Positions 1 through 10,566 of a stretch of DNA of 64,000 nucleotides are shown here, in pieces. Source of the DNA: Cryptomeria japonica. Taxonomy: Eukaryota > Streptophyta > Pinopsida > Cupressales > Cupressaceae. Position 1 is the first letter of the stretch; each line of letters opens with the position of its first letter. The notes beneath the pieces were generated by a model. It did no database searches. It was not told the origin of the DNA and saw nothing but the letters and a program-made list of their open reading frames with translations. Where the stretch lies: NCBI RefSeq assembly GCF_030272615.1, contig NC_081412.1:671052852-671116851 (forward strand), written 5' to 3'. Position numbers and translations under genes: made by a program.

Positions 1-260
1 TTAACTTTGGTACAAAATTCACATCTGTTACTATTACTTACTGTTACTATCCATTTTTTTACCATCATTTCCCTTCATTGAAATTGAACCTATTCTTTCA
101 ATTGCATGTGAACTATCATCACCAAAAAATATTCTTGCACCTTTACTTTCTTCTAAATTGTTAAAGATTTTTTTTTATTGTAGATCATATATTGACTAGC
201 TCCTAAATCGATATACCATGTATCACTTGAATTTCCTTGAGTAAAACTAAGGTTTGGGAA
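1..260 (-). pseudogene. Ty1/copia protease remnant
   Basis: On the minus strand this fragment encodes the protease start of a copia polyprotein. The motif TWYIDLGASQYM is visible at about 180-235, where the family normally has D-S-G-A-S; the serine is leucine here. It is followed downstream by FGDDSSHAIERIGSISMKG, which matches the region after the copia protease active site. The frame is lost on both sides, so it is a dead fragment. No LTR is visible and its relation to the copia remnant beyond the gap is unknown; that remnant is on the opposite strand, so it is probably a different element. Confidence 0.7.
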
Positions 261-665
261 ATCACACATATTAATGAAAATATGGGATAATCTTTGGAAA
301 GAACAATAGGAGATAAGGTTAGATAAATGTCTTCATGATGATGCACATTGTCCTCTATTAGTACACATGTGAACTCAATATGGTGTTGGTTGTGATTACG
401 ATTTCCAACAATTCTCAATAAATATCACAGAAGAAAGCATAGACGAAGTGACAAATTATCTCAAGGTGGACTTGGTAGGGAGAAAGTAGCTGCATCCTTT
501 TGAGTGCTTGGAGTATAGATGTTCTATTAAAGCATTTTAATATAAATAAGTAGTCATGCATGCGCATCCCAAGATTTGAAGAGAACGAGGCCATTCATAT
601 ATTGTTCCAAAGGACATGTGTACAAGAGTCAAAGTTGGGGGCAGAGGATAAAGCTTTTGCTGCCA
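261..665. other. Unassigned stretch before gap
   Basis: An open minus-strand frame of 71 codons (203-418) overlaps the protease remnant out of frame and resembles nothing I recognise. The rest, up to the gap, shows no motif, repeat or credible gene. Confidence 0.4.
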
Positions 666-1165
666 NNNNNNNNNNNNNNNNNNNNNNNNNNNNNNNNNNN
701 NNNNNNNNNNNNNNNNNNNNNNNNNNNNNNNNNNNNNNNNNNNNNNNNNNNNNNNNNNNNNNNNNNNNNNNNNNNNNNNNNNNNNNNNNNNNNNNNNNNN
801 NNNNNNNNNNNNNNNNNNNNNNNNNNNNNNNNNNNNNNNNNNNNNNNNNNNNNNNNNNNNNNNNNNNNNNNNNNNNNNNNNNNNNNNNNNNNNNNNNNNN
901 NNNNNNNNNNNNNNNNNNNNNNNNNNNNNNNNNNNNNNNNNNNNNNNNNNNNNNNNNNNNNNNNNNNNNNNNNNNNNNNNNNNNNNNNNNNNNNNNNNNN
1001 NNNNNNNNNNNNNNNNNNNNNNNNNNNNNNNNNNNNNNNNNNNNNNNNNNNNNNNNNNNNNNNNNNNNNNNNNNNNNNNNNNNNNNNNNNNNNNNNNNNN
1101 NNNNNNNNNNNNNNNNNNNNNNNNNNNNNNNNNNNNNNNNNNNNNNNNNNNNNNNNNNNNNNNNN
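666..1165. other. Assembly gap (500 N)
   Basis: Exactly 500 ambiguous bases, a conventional placeholder size. ORFs that run through it are artefacts. Confidence 0.99.
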
Positions 1166-1592
1166 ACGCTAGCATGACATGGGCTACATTTTTAAATGAA
1201 ATATCTAAGGCTTTTGAAAGGTTTAAAGTGTTTAAATCAATGGTTGAGAATCAAGTAGATGCAAGGATCAAATTTTTGAGACATGATAAAGGAGGAGATT
1301 TTAATTCAAGAGAGTTTGATAAATTGTTTGTGGAACATGGTATTAGGAGGCATTTTTTTACTCCAACGACCACATAGATGGTAATGTGACTGATTTACTA
1401 GAAAGAAGCTATTGATACTTTTGTTTGCATTCTTAATAGGGTACATGTGGGAGTAAATCATACTAAGAAACTTTTATGAGCTTTAAAATGATAAATTCCC
1501 CATTGTGAAATATTTTATAATTTTTTGAAGGATAAAAGCACAAAACTATGTCACCTTTTAGGCCAACTTATCAACACAGGTGAATTTAAGTA
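1166..1592 (+). pseudogene. Old copia element G, integrase fragment
   Basis: The reading frame 1174-1377 has the copia integrase-core pattern: MTWATFL, then FLRHDKGGDFNSREF (the family's LRSDxGGEF block around the second catalytic Asp), then a block ending TPTTT where TPQQNG is usual. Beyond the stop at 1375 the sequence still resembles integrase (a LNRVHVGVNHTKK-like stretch near 1430-1470) but with several stops. The fragment is cut at 1592 by insertion of element A and plausibly continues with the RT fragment at 17857. The 5' part is hidden by the gap. Confidence 0.75.
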
Positions 1593-1597
1593 ATTCT

Positions 1598-1993
1598 TGT
1601 TGGCATTTGGCATTATAATAGACAAGGGCGAGATTGTTGGCATTTGGCATTATAATAGAAAATGAGAGATTGTTGGCATTTCAATAAGGATATTGAGAAG
1701 GTTGTTGATGATTATGAATATAACTAATTAAGGATGTTTACTGTCTTAATATTATTATTTTGTCATTGATGTCAAGAAATTGATTTTATAATTCAGTATG
1801 ATGTTGCCATATCTTGAGAAGTATGATTTGATGAGTATAAAGATGTCGGTAAAATACACAGAAAGAATATGATGAATAAGGGGAGGAATAAGTTATTCAA
1901 TGGGCAACTATAACTGAGTTATACAATGATGAGATCATGATGTTTAGATTGTTTTGATATCATACATATGTTATTGATTATAAGGTTAATACT
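1598..1993 (+). repeat. Element A 5' LTR, left part
   Basis: This matches the beginning of the 3' LTR at 16289. It opens with three TGTTGGCATT starts at 1598, 1635 and 1671, spaced 37 and 36 bp, as the 3' LTR also does. It ends with the target duplication ATACT (1989-1993) of the nested element N1 and resumes at 10567. Confidence 0.92.
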
Positions 1994-2348
1994 TGTAGCA
2001 TCGTAAATTGTATGCACTTGCTAGGGTGGTACAATTTCACACCTAGTTTAGCACCTGCCTTGGCGCATTTTGCATTTCCCCTTTAGCACTTAATTAATTA
2101 AATTAATTAGGTCTAAGGTTCTATTTTATCATCTCCCATATCATAAAGTCGGGCCCTTTTCATTAAAGTGTGCCCCTTTCATTTTATTCTTCCAATACAT
2201 CATTTAATCTAAAACCCTAATTAGGTCCTATTTTGAACTTTAAGGCTTGATTTCGGGGGTCAAAACATCTCGAAATCACCTGTAACTTTGGGATTCGCTC
2301 TAAAATCATCATATCCGATGGCCGTGAAAATTTGGTGAAAATTTGTTA

Positions 2349-2378
2349 GGACCATGGCGCTCGGAGTGCACACGGTCT
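2349..2378 (+). repeat. 30-nt hairpin motif, copy 1
   Basis: The core GGCGCTCGGAGTGCACACGG sits between GGACCAT and TCT. The ends pair, GGACCATG with CACGGTCT, using wobbles. The palindrome GTGCAC is at the loop/stem edge. Five further copies occur in N1's other LTR and in element N2. Confidence 0.7.
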
Positions 2379-2510
2379 CGGACATTTTTCTCGAAATTTT
2401 AGGAGCATGATCCAATCATAAAATAAAGCTTAACCCCAAGAAATTGGCAGGAGATTCAATCTCTAGGTTGGCCAAAAGTTGAAATTAAGACCTAGGGTTT
2501 CATATATAAG

Positions 2511-2520
2511 ATCTCTCTTT
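2511..2520 (+). promoter_or_regulatory. Candidate TATA box of N1 LTR
   Basis: CATATATAAG in the middle of the LTR, followed by a pyrimidine-rich stretch (ATCTCTCTTTCTTC). It is repeated at 9443-9452 in the 3' LTR. The position suits the U3/R promoter of an LTR element; the start site is not shown. Confidence 0.5.
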
Positions 2521-3105
2521 CTTCATTTGAAAGGATCTGAAGTTTTGGTTTAAAAGGACCTTCTATGCAGTGAAAGAGCAGATCTTTGAAGACTTCAACA
2601 ACATTCAACATCCACCCATCAAGCATTCATCAATTTCATTCATCCATTTAGGGCTTTGAAGACATTGAAGAGCAATAAGGGATCACCGACTGAAGATTGG
2701 CTTGTACCCCTCCCTTGGGGTTGGGTATGATTTCATGTTGTTTTCATGTCTTTGCATAAGCCTCATTATATTATTTGTATTCATGCTTTAGATCACTTTG
2801 CATCTTGATTTGGAGCATTTACATTATCATTTACAAGCAATTAGGGTTTACTTTCTAGGTTGCTCTAGTTTGCTTACTTGTATTTTAGGATCTTGCACAC
2901 ACACTAATTTTACAATACAACTTGGCTATTCGTGGAGGTGGAAATCACCAAAGTGGGGGTTTGACTAAGGTAAAACCCTATATAGCTGCCTACAACCCTT
3001 TTCAGATATAAGTGCAGATTTCTGAATTCAGACGACGCCGCAAGTTGCAGATCCGATGGGAGTAGACTGAGATGGGACAACACACCAAATTGCAGAGCAC
3101 AAACC

Positions 3106-3231
3106 CAGGACAGGGGCGTGGGGCACCCTGGTCCTACCAGGACAGGGGCATGTGGCACCTTGGTCCTGCCAGGATAGGGGCACTGGGCACCCTGGTCGTT
3201 GGGATAGGGGCGTTGGGCGCCCTAGTCCTTC
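3106..3231 (+). repeat. GC-rich minisatellite, 4 units of about 32 bp
   Basis: Units start at 3106, 3138, 3170 and 3202 and follow the pattern CAGGACAGGGGCG..., a short spacer, ...GCGCCCTGGTCCT. Each unit is an imperfect inverted repeat and can fold to a hairpin. The base composition is very unlike the AT-rich surroundings. The sister LTR has three units. Confidence 0.85.
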
Positions 3232-3652
3232 TATCAGACAACAAGTTTCAGATAGCTTTTTAGGTTGCCAAATAGTAGTTTCAAGAGCAGAATCAGGACA
3301 GTGGCGCCCACACCCCCGTCCTGAACATTTTCACTTAGATTTTAACTCCAGGTACACATCTGCATTCTTATCTTGTCCTTGTGTTTACAACTTTCCATTG
3401 TGTAATCTCAATTCTGCAATCTCGTTATTAGTTCATACTTGCACTTTGAGGTTAGGAATTGAACTTGCATTAGTCTATCTTTCAATTACAACAAAGGAAT
3501 AGAAACCCTAATAGGTAGCCCATGGCTCTCTCTTCCACAAAAAGAAGTAGCCAATTGTGTGATACCTCTAGGCTCTTTCGTATTCCACAATGTGTGTCAA
3601 AAGGTAGGATTAGGGTATGTTAGCCTAGTCTCACTTTTTCCCCTACACATTT

Positions 3653-3670
3653 TGGTGAACTCGACGTGAA
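3653..3670 (+). other. N1 primer-binding site candidate
   Basis: TGGTGAACTCGACGTGAA begins three bases after the 5' LTR. It starts with the TGG that pairs with a tRNA CCA end but is not the initiator-Met type used by A, B and C. Element N2 has nearly the same site. I cannot name the tRNA. Confidence 0.65.
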
Positions 3671-3846
3671 ATTATTATTGCTTTCTCTTGCATTGCATTT
3701 GTTAGATCTAGATCTAGATTTAGTGTGTTTCATTTAAGTTTCATTTTCATTAGAAAAAAAAAAAAAAAAAAAAGGAAAAAGAAAGAGTGTGTTTCTTTGT
3801 TTCTTGGCATTGTGTGTTTAAGTTTTATGCAATTTTTTATTTCAAA
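3671..3846 (+). other. N1 leader
   Basis: Untranslated leader between primer-binding site and first credible ATG. It holds a run of about 20 A at 3752-3771 and the palindromic repeat AGATCTAGATCTAG near 3705. Confidence 0.5.
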
Positions 3847-6800
3847 ATGTCAGATTTTTATTTGCAAGATGTTCATATTTATGATGATGTATGCAATTAT
3901 GTTGATTATGAGCATAGCCAAGATGGATTAGATGAAGCTTTAGATGAGTTTTTGAACCCTAAAGATACCAAACCTTCATTTTACCAAAAACTCATAAACA
4001 TTGTTACTATGCCATTTCATTGTGATGAGAAAGATAAGTCAAATGATTCCTCTCAAGGGTACATTCCTATCAACTCTTTCACTAAATCTAGTAACATGTT
4101 TGTTTTCAATGATCCCCTCTATGAAGAGATGTCTCCTTTTGAATCAAAAGATAAACCTTTTAATAGATATGATCATGCTTTGTTGGATGATGCTCTTGAT
4201 GACTTTGTGGCTCCTAAAAAACACTCCCTTCATGAGGATCCTTTTGTGCAAGAAGATGACATTATCCCTACATTTCCTAGTGATGGCATTTCCTCTTCCA
4301 ACAAAATTCCCACTAGAGATGATGAATTAATGATAAATGCTTACCCTTCTCCTAAAGTTTGTCTTACCCATAAGCATCCCTTAGAGAAAGAAGTTGAAAT
4401 AATAAGAAATTTCCTTAATTCTCTCTCCCCTAAAGATCATATTGAACATATTTTGAGGAAAGAGAATGAGTTTAGCACATCTATTGATGCTCTCCCTCCT
4501 AAGGATGAGGAATTAATAAACAATGTTATCTCCTCTCCTGAAATTGACAATACTTCAAACATTCCTTTCAACAACCTCACTACTTGGGATGAACCATTAG
4601 AAGAAGGTGTAGATTATTCTCTACCCCATGAGATAACCCTAGCCAAAGGGGATGAAATCAAGATTGAAAACTCCCTTGATAGTTTCTCACCTTCCTTGAG
4701 TCTCAATTATTATCCCTCTAAAATTAAAGCATCTCCCTCTCCTCAACTTGGTTCTACTCATAAGGAAACCCTAGTTCAAAGAAAGATGGTTAACATCTCT
4801 TTCAAAGATCTCCCTCTCAAAATTGAGACTTTAGAGAGTAATGTTGATCCTTCTCCTAGAGAGTTTATTCCCCATGTAGATCCTTTGATGATAGAGGATG
4901 ATATGACCTTTCCTAGTATTACTCTTCCTACTAGAACATCAATGCCTACCCCTTGTCTCTCTCCTAAAATTGATTTAATCTGTGATAAGATTTTAGTGCA
5001 AGAGAAGACTATCAATAATTCTTCCAACACTTTTGTTCATTCCTCTAAACCATCCTCAATCAATTTGATACATGTGAATGAAACACCTAACAAACCTCTC
5101 TTCACTATCCAAGGTGCTTATCCTTCTCAAAATTCTCAACCTTTAAATAAGCCTATCTTAGTGGTTCAAGGTGGTTATGATAATGATTCTTTTTGCACTC
5201 CTAAGAAACCTATTATTACTGTGTAAGGAGGTTATTCTACTAAGAGTCCTTATGAGTATGCTAAACAACTAACTAGAGTGAGTTATAATGTGGTTGCTCA
5301 TACCTATAACACAAGAAACAATAGGCAACCCAATCCTCCTCCAGTTATCCCAACTTCACTTCCTCCTTCCCAACCTATTCTTCCTCAAGCTCCTCGTATT
5401 TCACAAATGCTTAGTAAGGACTATGATCTTATTGAACAACTTAAAACTACTCTGGCAAAGATTTCTATTTGGGATTTAGTTCAAACTTCACCTACCTATC
5501 ATGGGATGTTACAAGATGCTTTAAAAAATTTAGATGTCCCACCTGCAGTGACACCTAATAATAATAATAATAACATGGCTTCCCTGATTGATTCTACAAG
5601 CAAACCCAAAGCTCAAATTGTGTTCACACAAGATGAGTTACCTTCTCATGAAATTCAAAATCAATATGATCCTCTTATGATTGTAGTTATTATCAATTAA
5701 AGTTCTATAAGACGAACCCTTGTGGACAATGGATCTAGCCTTAATGTTTATAGTATTGATTTATTGGACAAGCTTAATGTGGATCATTCTCTCATTAAAC
5801 GTTCTTCTATTTCTATTTGAGGCTTTGATAATGTTGGTAAAGAATGTTTGGGTATCATAACCTTACCTATTACAGTAGGTCCTGTTACTTTACCTACACC
5901 TATTCATGTCATCTCTGGTAATTTGACTTACAATCTTCTATTAGGGAGACCTTGGCTTCATAGTATGCAAGTTCTCCCCTCAACTCTGCATGGGCGAGTC
6001 AAATTCATTTATGACAATATAACATACACCTTGCTAGCTGATACTAATCTTCAAGAACCATTACAAACTGGATCTTCTTGTTCAACTACTTCCAATCCTT
6101 CTACCACTTCAAATGCATCTACTTCCTTTAAGGATTTTGTCCCCTCTAGTACTCTTGATCCTTCTACTCAATCAGAATCTTCTCCCAAAGATATCTTTTC
6201 TCCCGAAAAGGCTCTCTTAGATGATGATTGGGGATCTTTAGACTTTAACCCTACTTTTGTAGGAGAATATAGAGTGCCTAAGATTGAGAAGGGAAAATCT
6301 AAGGAAGAAACTAAAGAGAAGCCCACTTTGTCTAAGCAATCCAGTAACAACTTTGTGGCTACCTCCGATTCAAAAAACTCTTCAACATCTTCCTCTAATA
6401 CAAATAGCATTGAGACCTATGGGGCACCACCATCTCTCTCTGATTTAGCATCCCTTTATGGTCGTGGTTTTCGCATTTTGGCTAAGAGTGGCTATAGTGG
6501 AAATGGTTGTGGCACAAATGAACAAGGAATTAAAGTTCCTTTAGAACATAACATGCATGAATATTCATTTGGACTTGGATATAATCTTTCTAATCCCACC
6601 AAAGCATCTAAAAGACCATCTCTCAATGTGAATGCTATATTTAGTAGTGATGATGATCTCACTTCAACTAAATCATCTTCTACTTCTATCAACTCTCATT
6701 CCCCTTATAAGGAAATCTTGGCAATGAACAAATCTCTCTATGACTCCCCTCAAATTTCTAAATCCACTTATGAATCTTTATCTCCTATTCATCATAAAGT

Positions 6801-6975
6801 CCTTTCCTCCAGGGATAAGGCTCTAATAAATTACACTCATCCCTCTTCTAAGATTTCTTGTGACTTTTCTTCTTCAATTTTTATCATTTTATACATGTTT
6901 TTGATCTCACTTATAGTTGAGCATTTAGCATGTCATATTCAAATACCTCATTTAGTCTATCATGTCTTTAAATAA
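3847..6975 (+). pseudogene. N1 polyprotein: repetitive acidic region, retropepsin, G-patch
   Basis: One frame of about 1040 codons from ATG 3847 to TAA 6975, broken only by stops at 5224 (TAA), 5698 (TAA) and 5818 (TGA). The first 460 residues are rich in Asp, Glu, Ser and Pro, with loosely repeated modules of about 60 residues and then QGGY repeats near 5110-5240; no canonical gag pattern is seen. A retropepsin follows: LVDNGSSLN near 5720 and LLLGRPWLHSM near 5940, with the flap region between. This style is known from Tat/Ogre-like gypsy elements. At about 6460-6550 the stretch GYSGNGCGTNEQGIKVPLE looks like a G-patch. The tail has a hydrophobic segment (IFIILYMFLISLIV, near 6880). No RT, RNase H or integrase follows. 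ATG 3847 is preferred to upstream codons because the repeats begin soon after it. Confidence 0.8.
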
Positions 6976-7968
6976 CATTAATGACGACTATGTTGCTCAT
7001 CATTATGTGACATTGGTAGCTCATTTACTCGGGGCTCATTGTCATTCATGATGGTACAATTTCAGGTGCAATCATATTTTTGAAGCAACATAATAGCCTA
7101 ATTTTCTATGTTATCTCTTGTTCCTATGGGGACAAGAGTGATTTCATACATCTCTTCTTTTTATGGTTAAAATTTCCCTTTGGGGTAATAGTGTGGAAAT
7201 ATTGATCATCTTTTCTTTAGAATCCTCTTTTCCTAGATATGGGAGAAGATGTGTATTCTCTTTCTTATCCTACCCACTTCTTGTGAGGAGCATTTTACAT
7301 ACACTAATGTCTTGCTTGCATGAACTCATGTGAGTATGTAGTACATTTTGCTTATGTCTAAATCTCTCCCTAGAAGATTGTGTAAGTCCTTCTCATTGTC
7401 CTTCTCCTTGGGAGGCGATGATCTTTCCTTATTTTTATCTAAGGATCCACTTTTTCCTATTTCGTGGATGGTGTGAACTTTATTACTTGATGTTATTCCT
7501 TGTATGCATTTGTTGTTGTTTGTTCAAGGATTCTCTCTTACAAGAGGTGTAAGTCCTTGACTACAACCTCTTTTTCACTTGGTAAAAGACATCCATAATG
7601 AATTCACTCTCCCAATTGGGTTAAAAAGAGCGTCATCCTTCATTAAGAATCACTTTCACCTCGCCAAAGAAGGAAGTATTGCATTCTTATTCTCTTCTTT
7701 GTCTTATTCTAGAAGATGTTATCAGACAATTCCTCTCAGGGATAGGTGTCTTTTGTACAAAAATATCTTCTCCTCTAAGGATCTCCTTTACACATACTAC
7801 AAGATATCCCTTTTTCAACTATCTTATCCATGCTTAAAGAGTGCAAAACTCTCTTGCTTGGATCTATGAAATTGTTGCATTTTGGGGGTATCTTCTTTTG
7901 TGATGAAGGTAGGTATCCTTGTTCTACTTTACTTATGACATAAACATTACACTTTTTGAGCAATGGGT

Positions 7969-8150
7969 CATTCTCAGAACCAGAGCACAGACTCTTAGAG
8001 CGAGATGTCTCCATTTTTATTTTATGCAAGGTGATCATTCTCGGAACCAGAGCACAGACTCTTAGAGCGAGATGTCTCCATTTTTCTTTTATGCAAGGTG
8101 ATTATTCTCAGACCCAGAGCACAAACTCTTAGAGAAAGATGTCACACTTT
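7969..8150 (+). repeat. 67-bp tandem repeat, about 2.7 copies
   Basis: Units start at 7969, 8036 and 8103, each with CATTCTCRGAACCAGAGCAC followed by AGACTCTTAGAGCGAGATGT. The period is 67 bp twice over. The first two units are nearly identical and the third is more diverged. Confidence 0.85.
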
Positions 8151-8287
8151 TTTACTATACATATACAGGTTGTAGCATGCTCGGGCATAGACTCCTATGA
8201 GGTGCTTCTAACCTCCCTTACACACACATGCACGAGGTTGAGTGGAACTAGCGGCATAAGTCTAGACTTTCTCACTCTCCTCCCTTA

Positions 8288-8420
8288 CATGGATCACCTA
8301 GACAGACTCTAGGGGCTAGTTTTCCATGTCCTTTTCCCATGGATCACCTAGACAAGATCTAGGGGTGAGAAGTCCATGTTTTCTCTCTCACTATTCTTCT
8401 CATGGATCACCAATGTGTGT
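8288..8420 (+). repeat. CATGGATCACC degenerate tandem repeat
   Basis: CATGGATCACC recurs at 8288, 8338 and 8401. The first two units share CTAGACARGATCTAGGGG-like palindromic text. Spacing is 50 and then 63 bp. Confidence 0.6.
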
Positions 8421-8908
8421 ATTCATGCTTTTTTCCTTTCTTTTCTTCTCTTTGCATTTTGTTTCCATTTACATCCTTCATCTTGTGTTAGAGAACTCTC
8501 AAATCCTTACACTCTTTGTTGTGTTGGAATTGATATTTAGTCCTCTTTCTTACCAAATGATTCTCCATTAGTTTTTTATCTCATATCAAATCTTCTTGTG
8601 AACATTTTTCAGCAATATTCTTTAACAATTCGAAGTGGTAAACATGATACCCTTTTTCAACTCACTAAAATTACCAAGCCGAAATAGGGGGGGGCATATA
8701 GATACCCTCGAATTTTCATCACCTTCCTTAGTAAGCATTAGGTGATTTTGTGATCTAACATGTGTTTTGTAGGGTGCGGTTCCTAACTGTGTACTGTAGA
8801 TACCACTAGGGGCTTCGTTCGACAGACTTATGGATATATCCTTTTTCAAATAATGTTTACTTTTCTGTACTTTAGCTTGCATATGCACGTAGTGTTCATA
8901 TGACCACT

Positions 8909-8923
8909 AAAGTGGGGCCTAAA
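8909..8923 (+). other. N1 polypurine tract
   Basis: AAAGTGGGGCCTAAA directly precedes the 3' LTR start TGTAGC. Element N2 has the matching AAAGTGGGGGCTAAA, which supports kinship of the two. Confidence 0.75.
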
Positions 8924-9290
8924 TGTAGCATCATAAATTGTACACACTTGCTAGGGTGGTACAATTTCACACCTAGTTTAGCACCCACCTTGGCACATTT
9001 TGCATTTTGCACTGCATTTCCCCTTTAGCACTTAATTAATTAAATTAATTAGGTCTAAGGTTCTATTTTATCATCTCCCATATCATAAAGTCGGGCCCTT
9101 TTCATTAAAGTGTGCCCCTTTCATTTTATTCTTCCAATACATCATTTAATCTAAAACCCTAATTAGGTCCTATTTTGAACTTTAAGGCTTGATTTTGGGG
9201 GTCAAAACATCTCGAAATCACCTATAACTTTGGGATTCGCTCTAAAATCATCATATCCGACGGCCCTGAAAATTTGGTGAAAAGTTGTCA

Positions 9291-9320
9291 GGACCATGGC
9301 GCCCGAAGTGCACACGGTCC
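9291..9320 (+). repeat. 30-nt hairpin motif, copy 2
   Basis: GGCGCCCGAAGTGCACACGG between GGACCAT and TCC; the ends pair apart from one A/C mismatch. Confidence 0.7.
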
Positions 9321-10047
9321 CGGACACTTTTCTCAAAATTTTAGGAGCATGATCCAATCATAAAATAAAGCTTAACCCCAAGAAATTGGCGGGAGATTCA
9401 ATCTCTAGGTCGGCCAAAAGTTGAAATTAAGACCTAGGGTTTCATATATAAGATCTCTCTTTCTTCATTTGAAAGGATCCAAAGTTTTGGTTTAAAAGGA
9501 CCTTCTATGCAGCGAAAGAGCAGATCTTTGAAGACTTCAACAACATTCAACATCCACCCATCAAGCATTCATCAATTTCATTCATCCATTTAGGGCTTTG
9601 AAGACATTGAAGAGCAATAAGGGATCACCGACTGAAGATTGGCTTGTACCCCTCCCTTGGGGTTGGGTATGATTTCATGTTGTTTTCATGTCTTTGCATA
9701 AGCCTCATTATATTATTTGTATTCATGCTTTAGATCACTTTGCATCTTGATTTGGAGCATTTACATTATCATTTACAAGCAATTAGGGTTTACTTTCTAG
9801 GTTTCTCTAGTTTGCTTACTTGCATTTTAGGATCTTGCACACACACTACTTTTACAATACAACTTGGCTATTCGTGGAGGTGGAAATCACCAAAGCGGGG
9901 GTTTGACTAAGGCAAAACCCTATATAGCCGCCTACAACCCTTTTCAGATATAAGTGCAAATTTCTGAATTTGGACGACGCCACAAGTTGCAGATCTGACG
10001 GGAGCAAACTGAGACGGGACAACACACCAAATTGTAGAGAAGAAACC

Positions 10048-10143
10048 CAGGACAGGGGCGTGGGGCGCCCTGGTCCTGGCAGGACAGGGGCGTGGGGTGC
10101 CCTGGTTCTACCAGGATAGGGGTGCTAGGCGCCCTGGTCCTTC
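10048..10143 (+). repeat. GC-rich minisatellite, 3 units of 32 bp
   Basis: Units start at 10048, 10080 and 10112. They have the same hairpin-forming sequence type as at 3106-3231 but are one unit fewer. Confidence 0.85.
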
Positions 10144-10566
10144 TGTTAGACAGCAAGTTTCAGATAGCTTTTCAGGTTGCCAAACAGCAGTTTCAGGAGC
10201 AGAATCAGGACAGTGGCACCCGTGCCCCTGTCCCAAACATTTTCACTCAAATTTTAACTCCAGGTACACATCTGCATTCTTATCTTGTCCTTGTGTTTAT
10301 AGCTTTCCATTGTGTAATCTCAATTCTGCAATCTCGTTATTAGTTCATACTTGCACTTTGGGGTTAGGAATTGAACTTGCATCAGTCTATCTTTCAATTA
10401 CAACAAAGGAATAGAAACCCTAATAGGTAGCCCGTGGCTCTCTCTTCCACAAAAAGAAGTAGCCAATTGTGTGATACCTCTAGGCTCTTTCGTATTCCAC
10501 AATGTGTGTCAAAAGGTAGGATTAGGGTATGTTAGCCTAGTCTTGCTTTTTCCCCTACACAATACT

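Larger units (their letters stand above)
1994..3649 (+). repeat. N1 5' LTR
   Basis: Direct repeat of 8924-10561. It holds a TATA-like site, a 30-nt hairpin motif and a GC-rich minisatellite of four units, one more than in the sister LTR. The ORFs inside it (for example 3072-3502) run through the minisatellite and are not credible genes. Confidence 0.93.
6976..8907 (+). other. N1 3' non-coding region
   Basis: Nearly 2 kb between the last codon and the polypurine tract. Short ORFs here (7579-7869, 8326-8571 and the minus-strand ones) have no recognisable product. It contains two tandem-repeat blocks annotated separately. In an autonomous gypsy element this space would hold RT and integrase; no relic of either is visible. 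Confidence 0.7.
1994..10561 (+). mobile_element. Gypsy-like non-autonomous LTR element N1
   Basis: An 8.57-kb element with LTRs of 1656 and 1638 bp, both starting TGTAGCATC and ending CCCCTACACA, flanked by the exact 5-bp duplication ATACT (1989-1993, 10562-10566). It lies in the 5' LTR of element A; removing it and one ATACT restores the sequence seen at 16676 in A's other LTR. Its only long frame codes for a repetitive acidic protein, a retropepsin and a G-patch-like segment; no RT, RNase H or integrase motif is present. By eye the LTRs differ little over long stretches, so the insertion is relatively recent. It must depend on a partner for reverse transcription and integration. Confidence 0.93.
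8924..10561 (+). repeat. N1 3' LTR
   Basis: Direct repeat of the 5' LTR. It differs by an extra short GCATTTTGCACT segment near 9000, a few substitutions and one minisatellite unit fewer. Confidence 0.93.

Noticed and set aside
537..1177. Long ORFs across 666-1165
   Set aside because: They consist almost wholly of N positions.
1597..1700. True start of element A's LTR at the third TGTTGG (1671)
   Set aside because: The ATTCT target duplication adjoins the first TGTTGG (1598), and the same three starts occur in the 3' LTR.
3072..3502. ORFs over the N1 minisatellite
   Set aside because: 32-bp GC-rich repeats stay open in several frames by chance; no homology seen.
6885..6960. Envelope-like transmembrane protein in N1
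   Set aside because: Only one hydrophobic stretch at the end of the frame, with no signal peptide or separate ORF; insufficient for an env call.
7969..8150. Possible CRISPR-like array from regular repeats
   Set aside because: Repeats are contiguous 67-bp tandem units without unique spacers, in a plant element.
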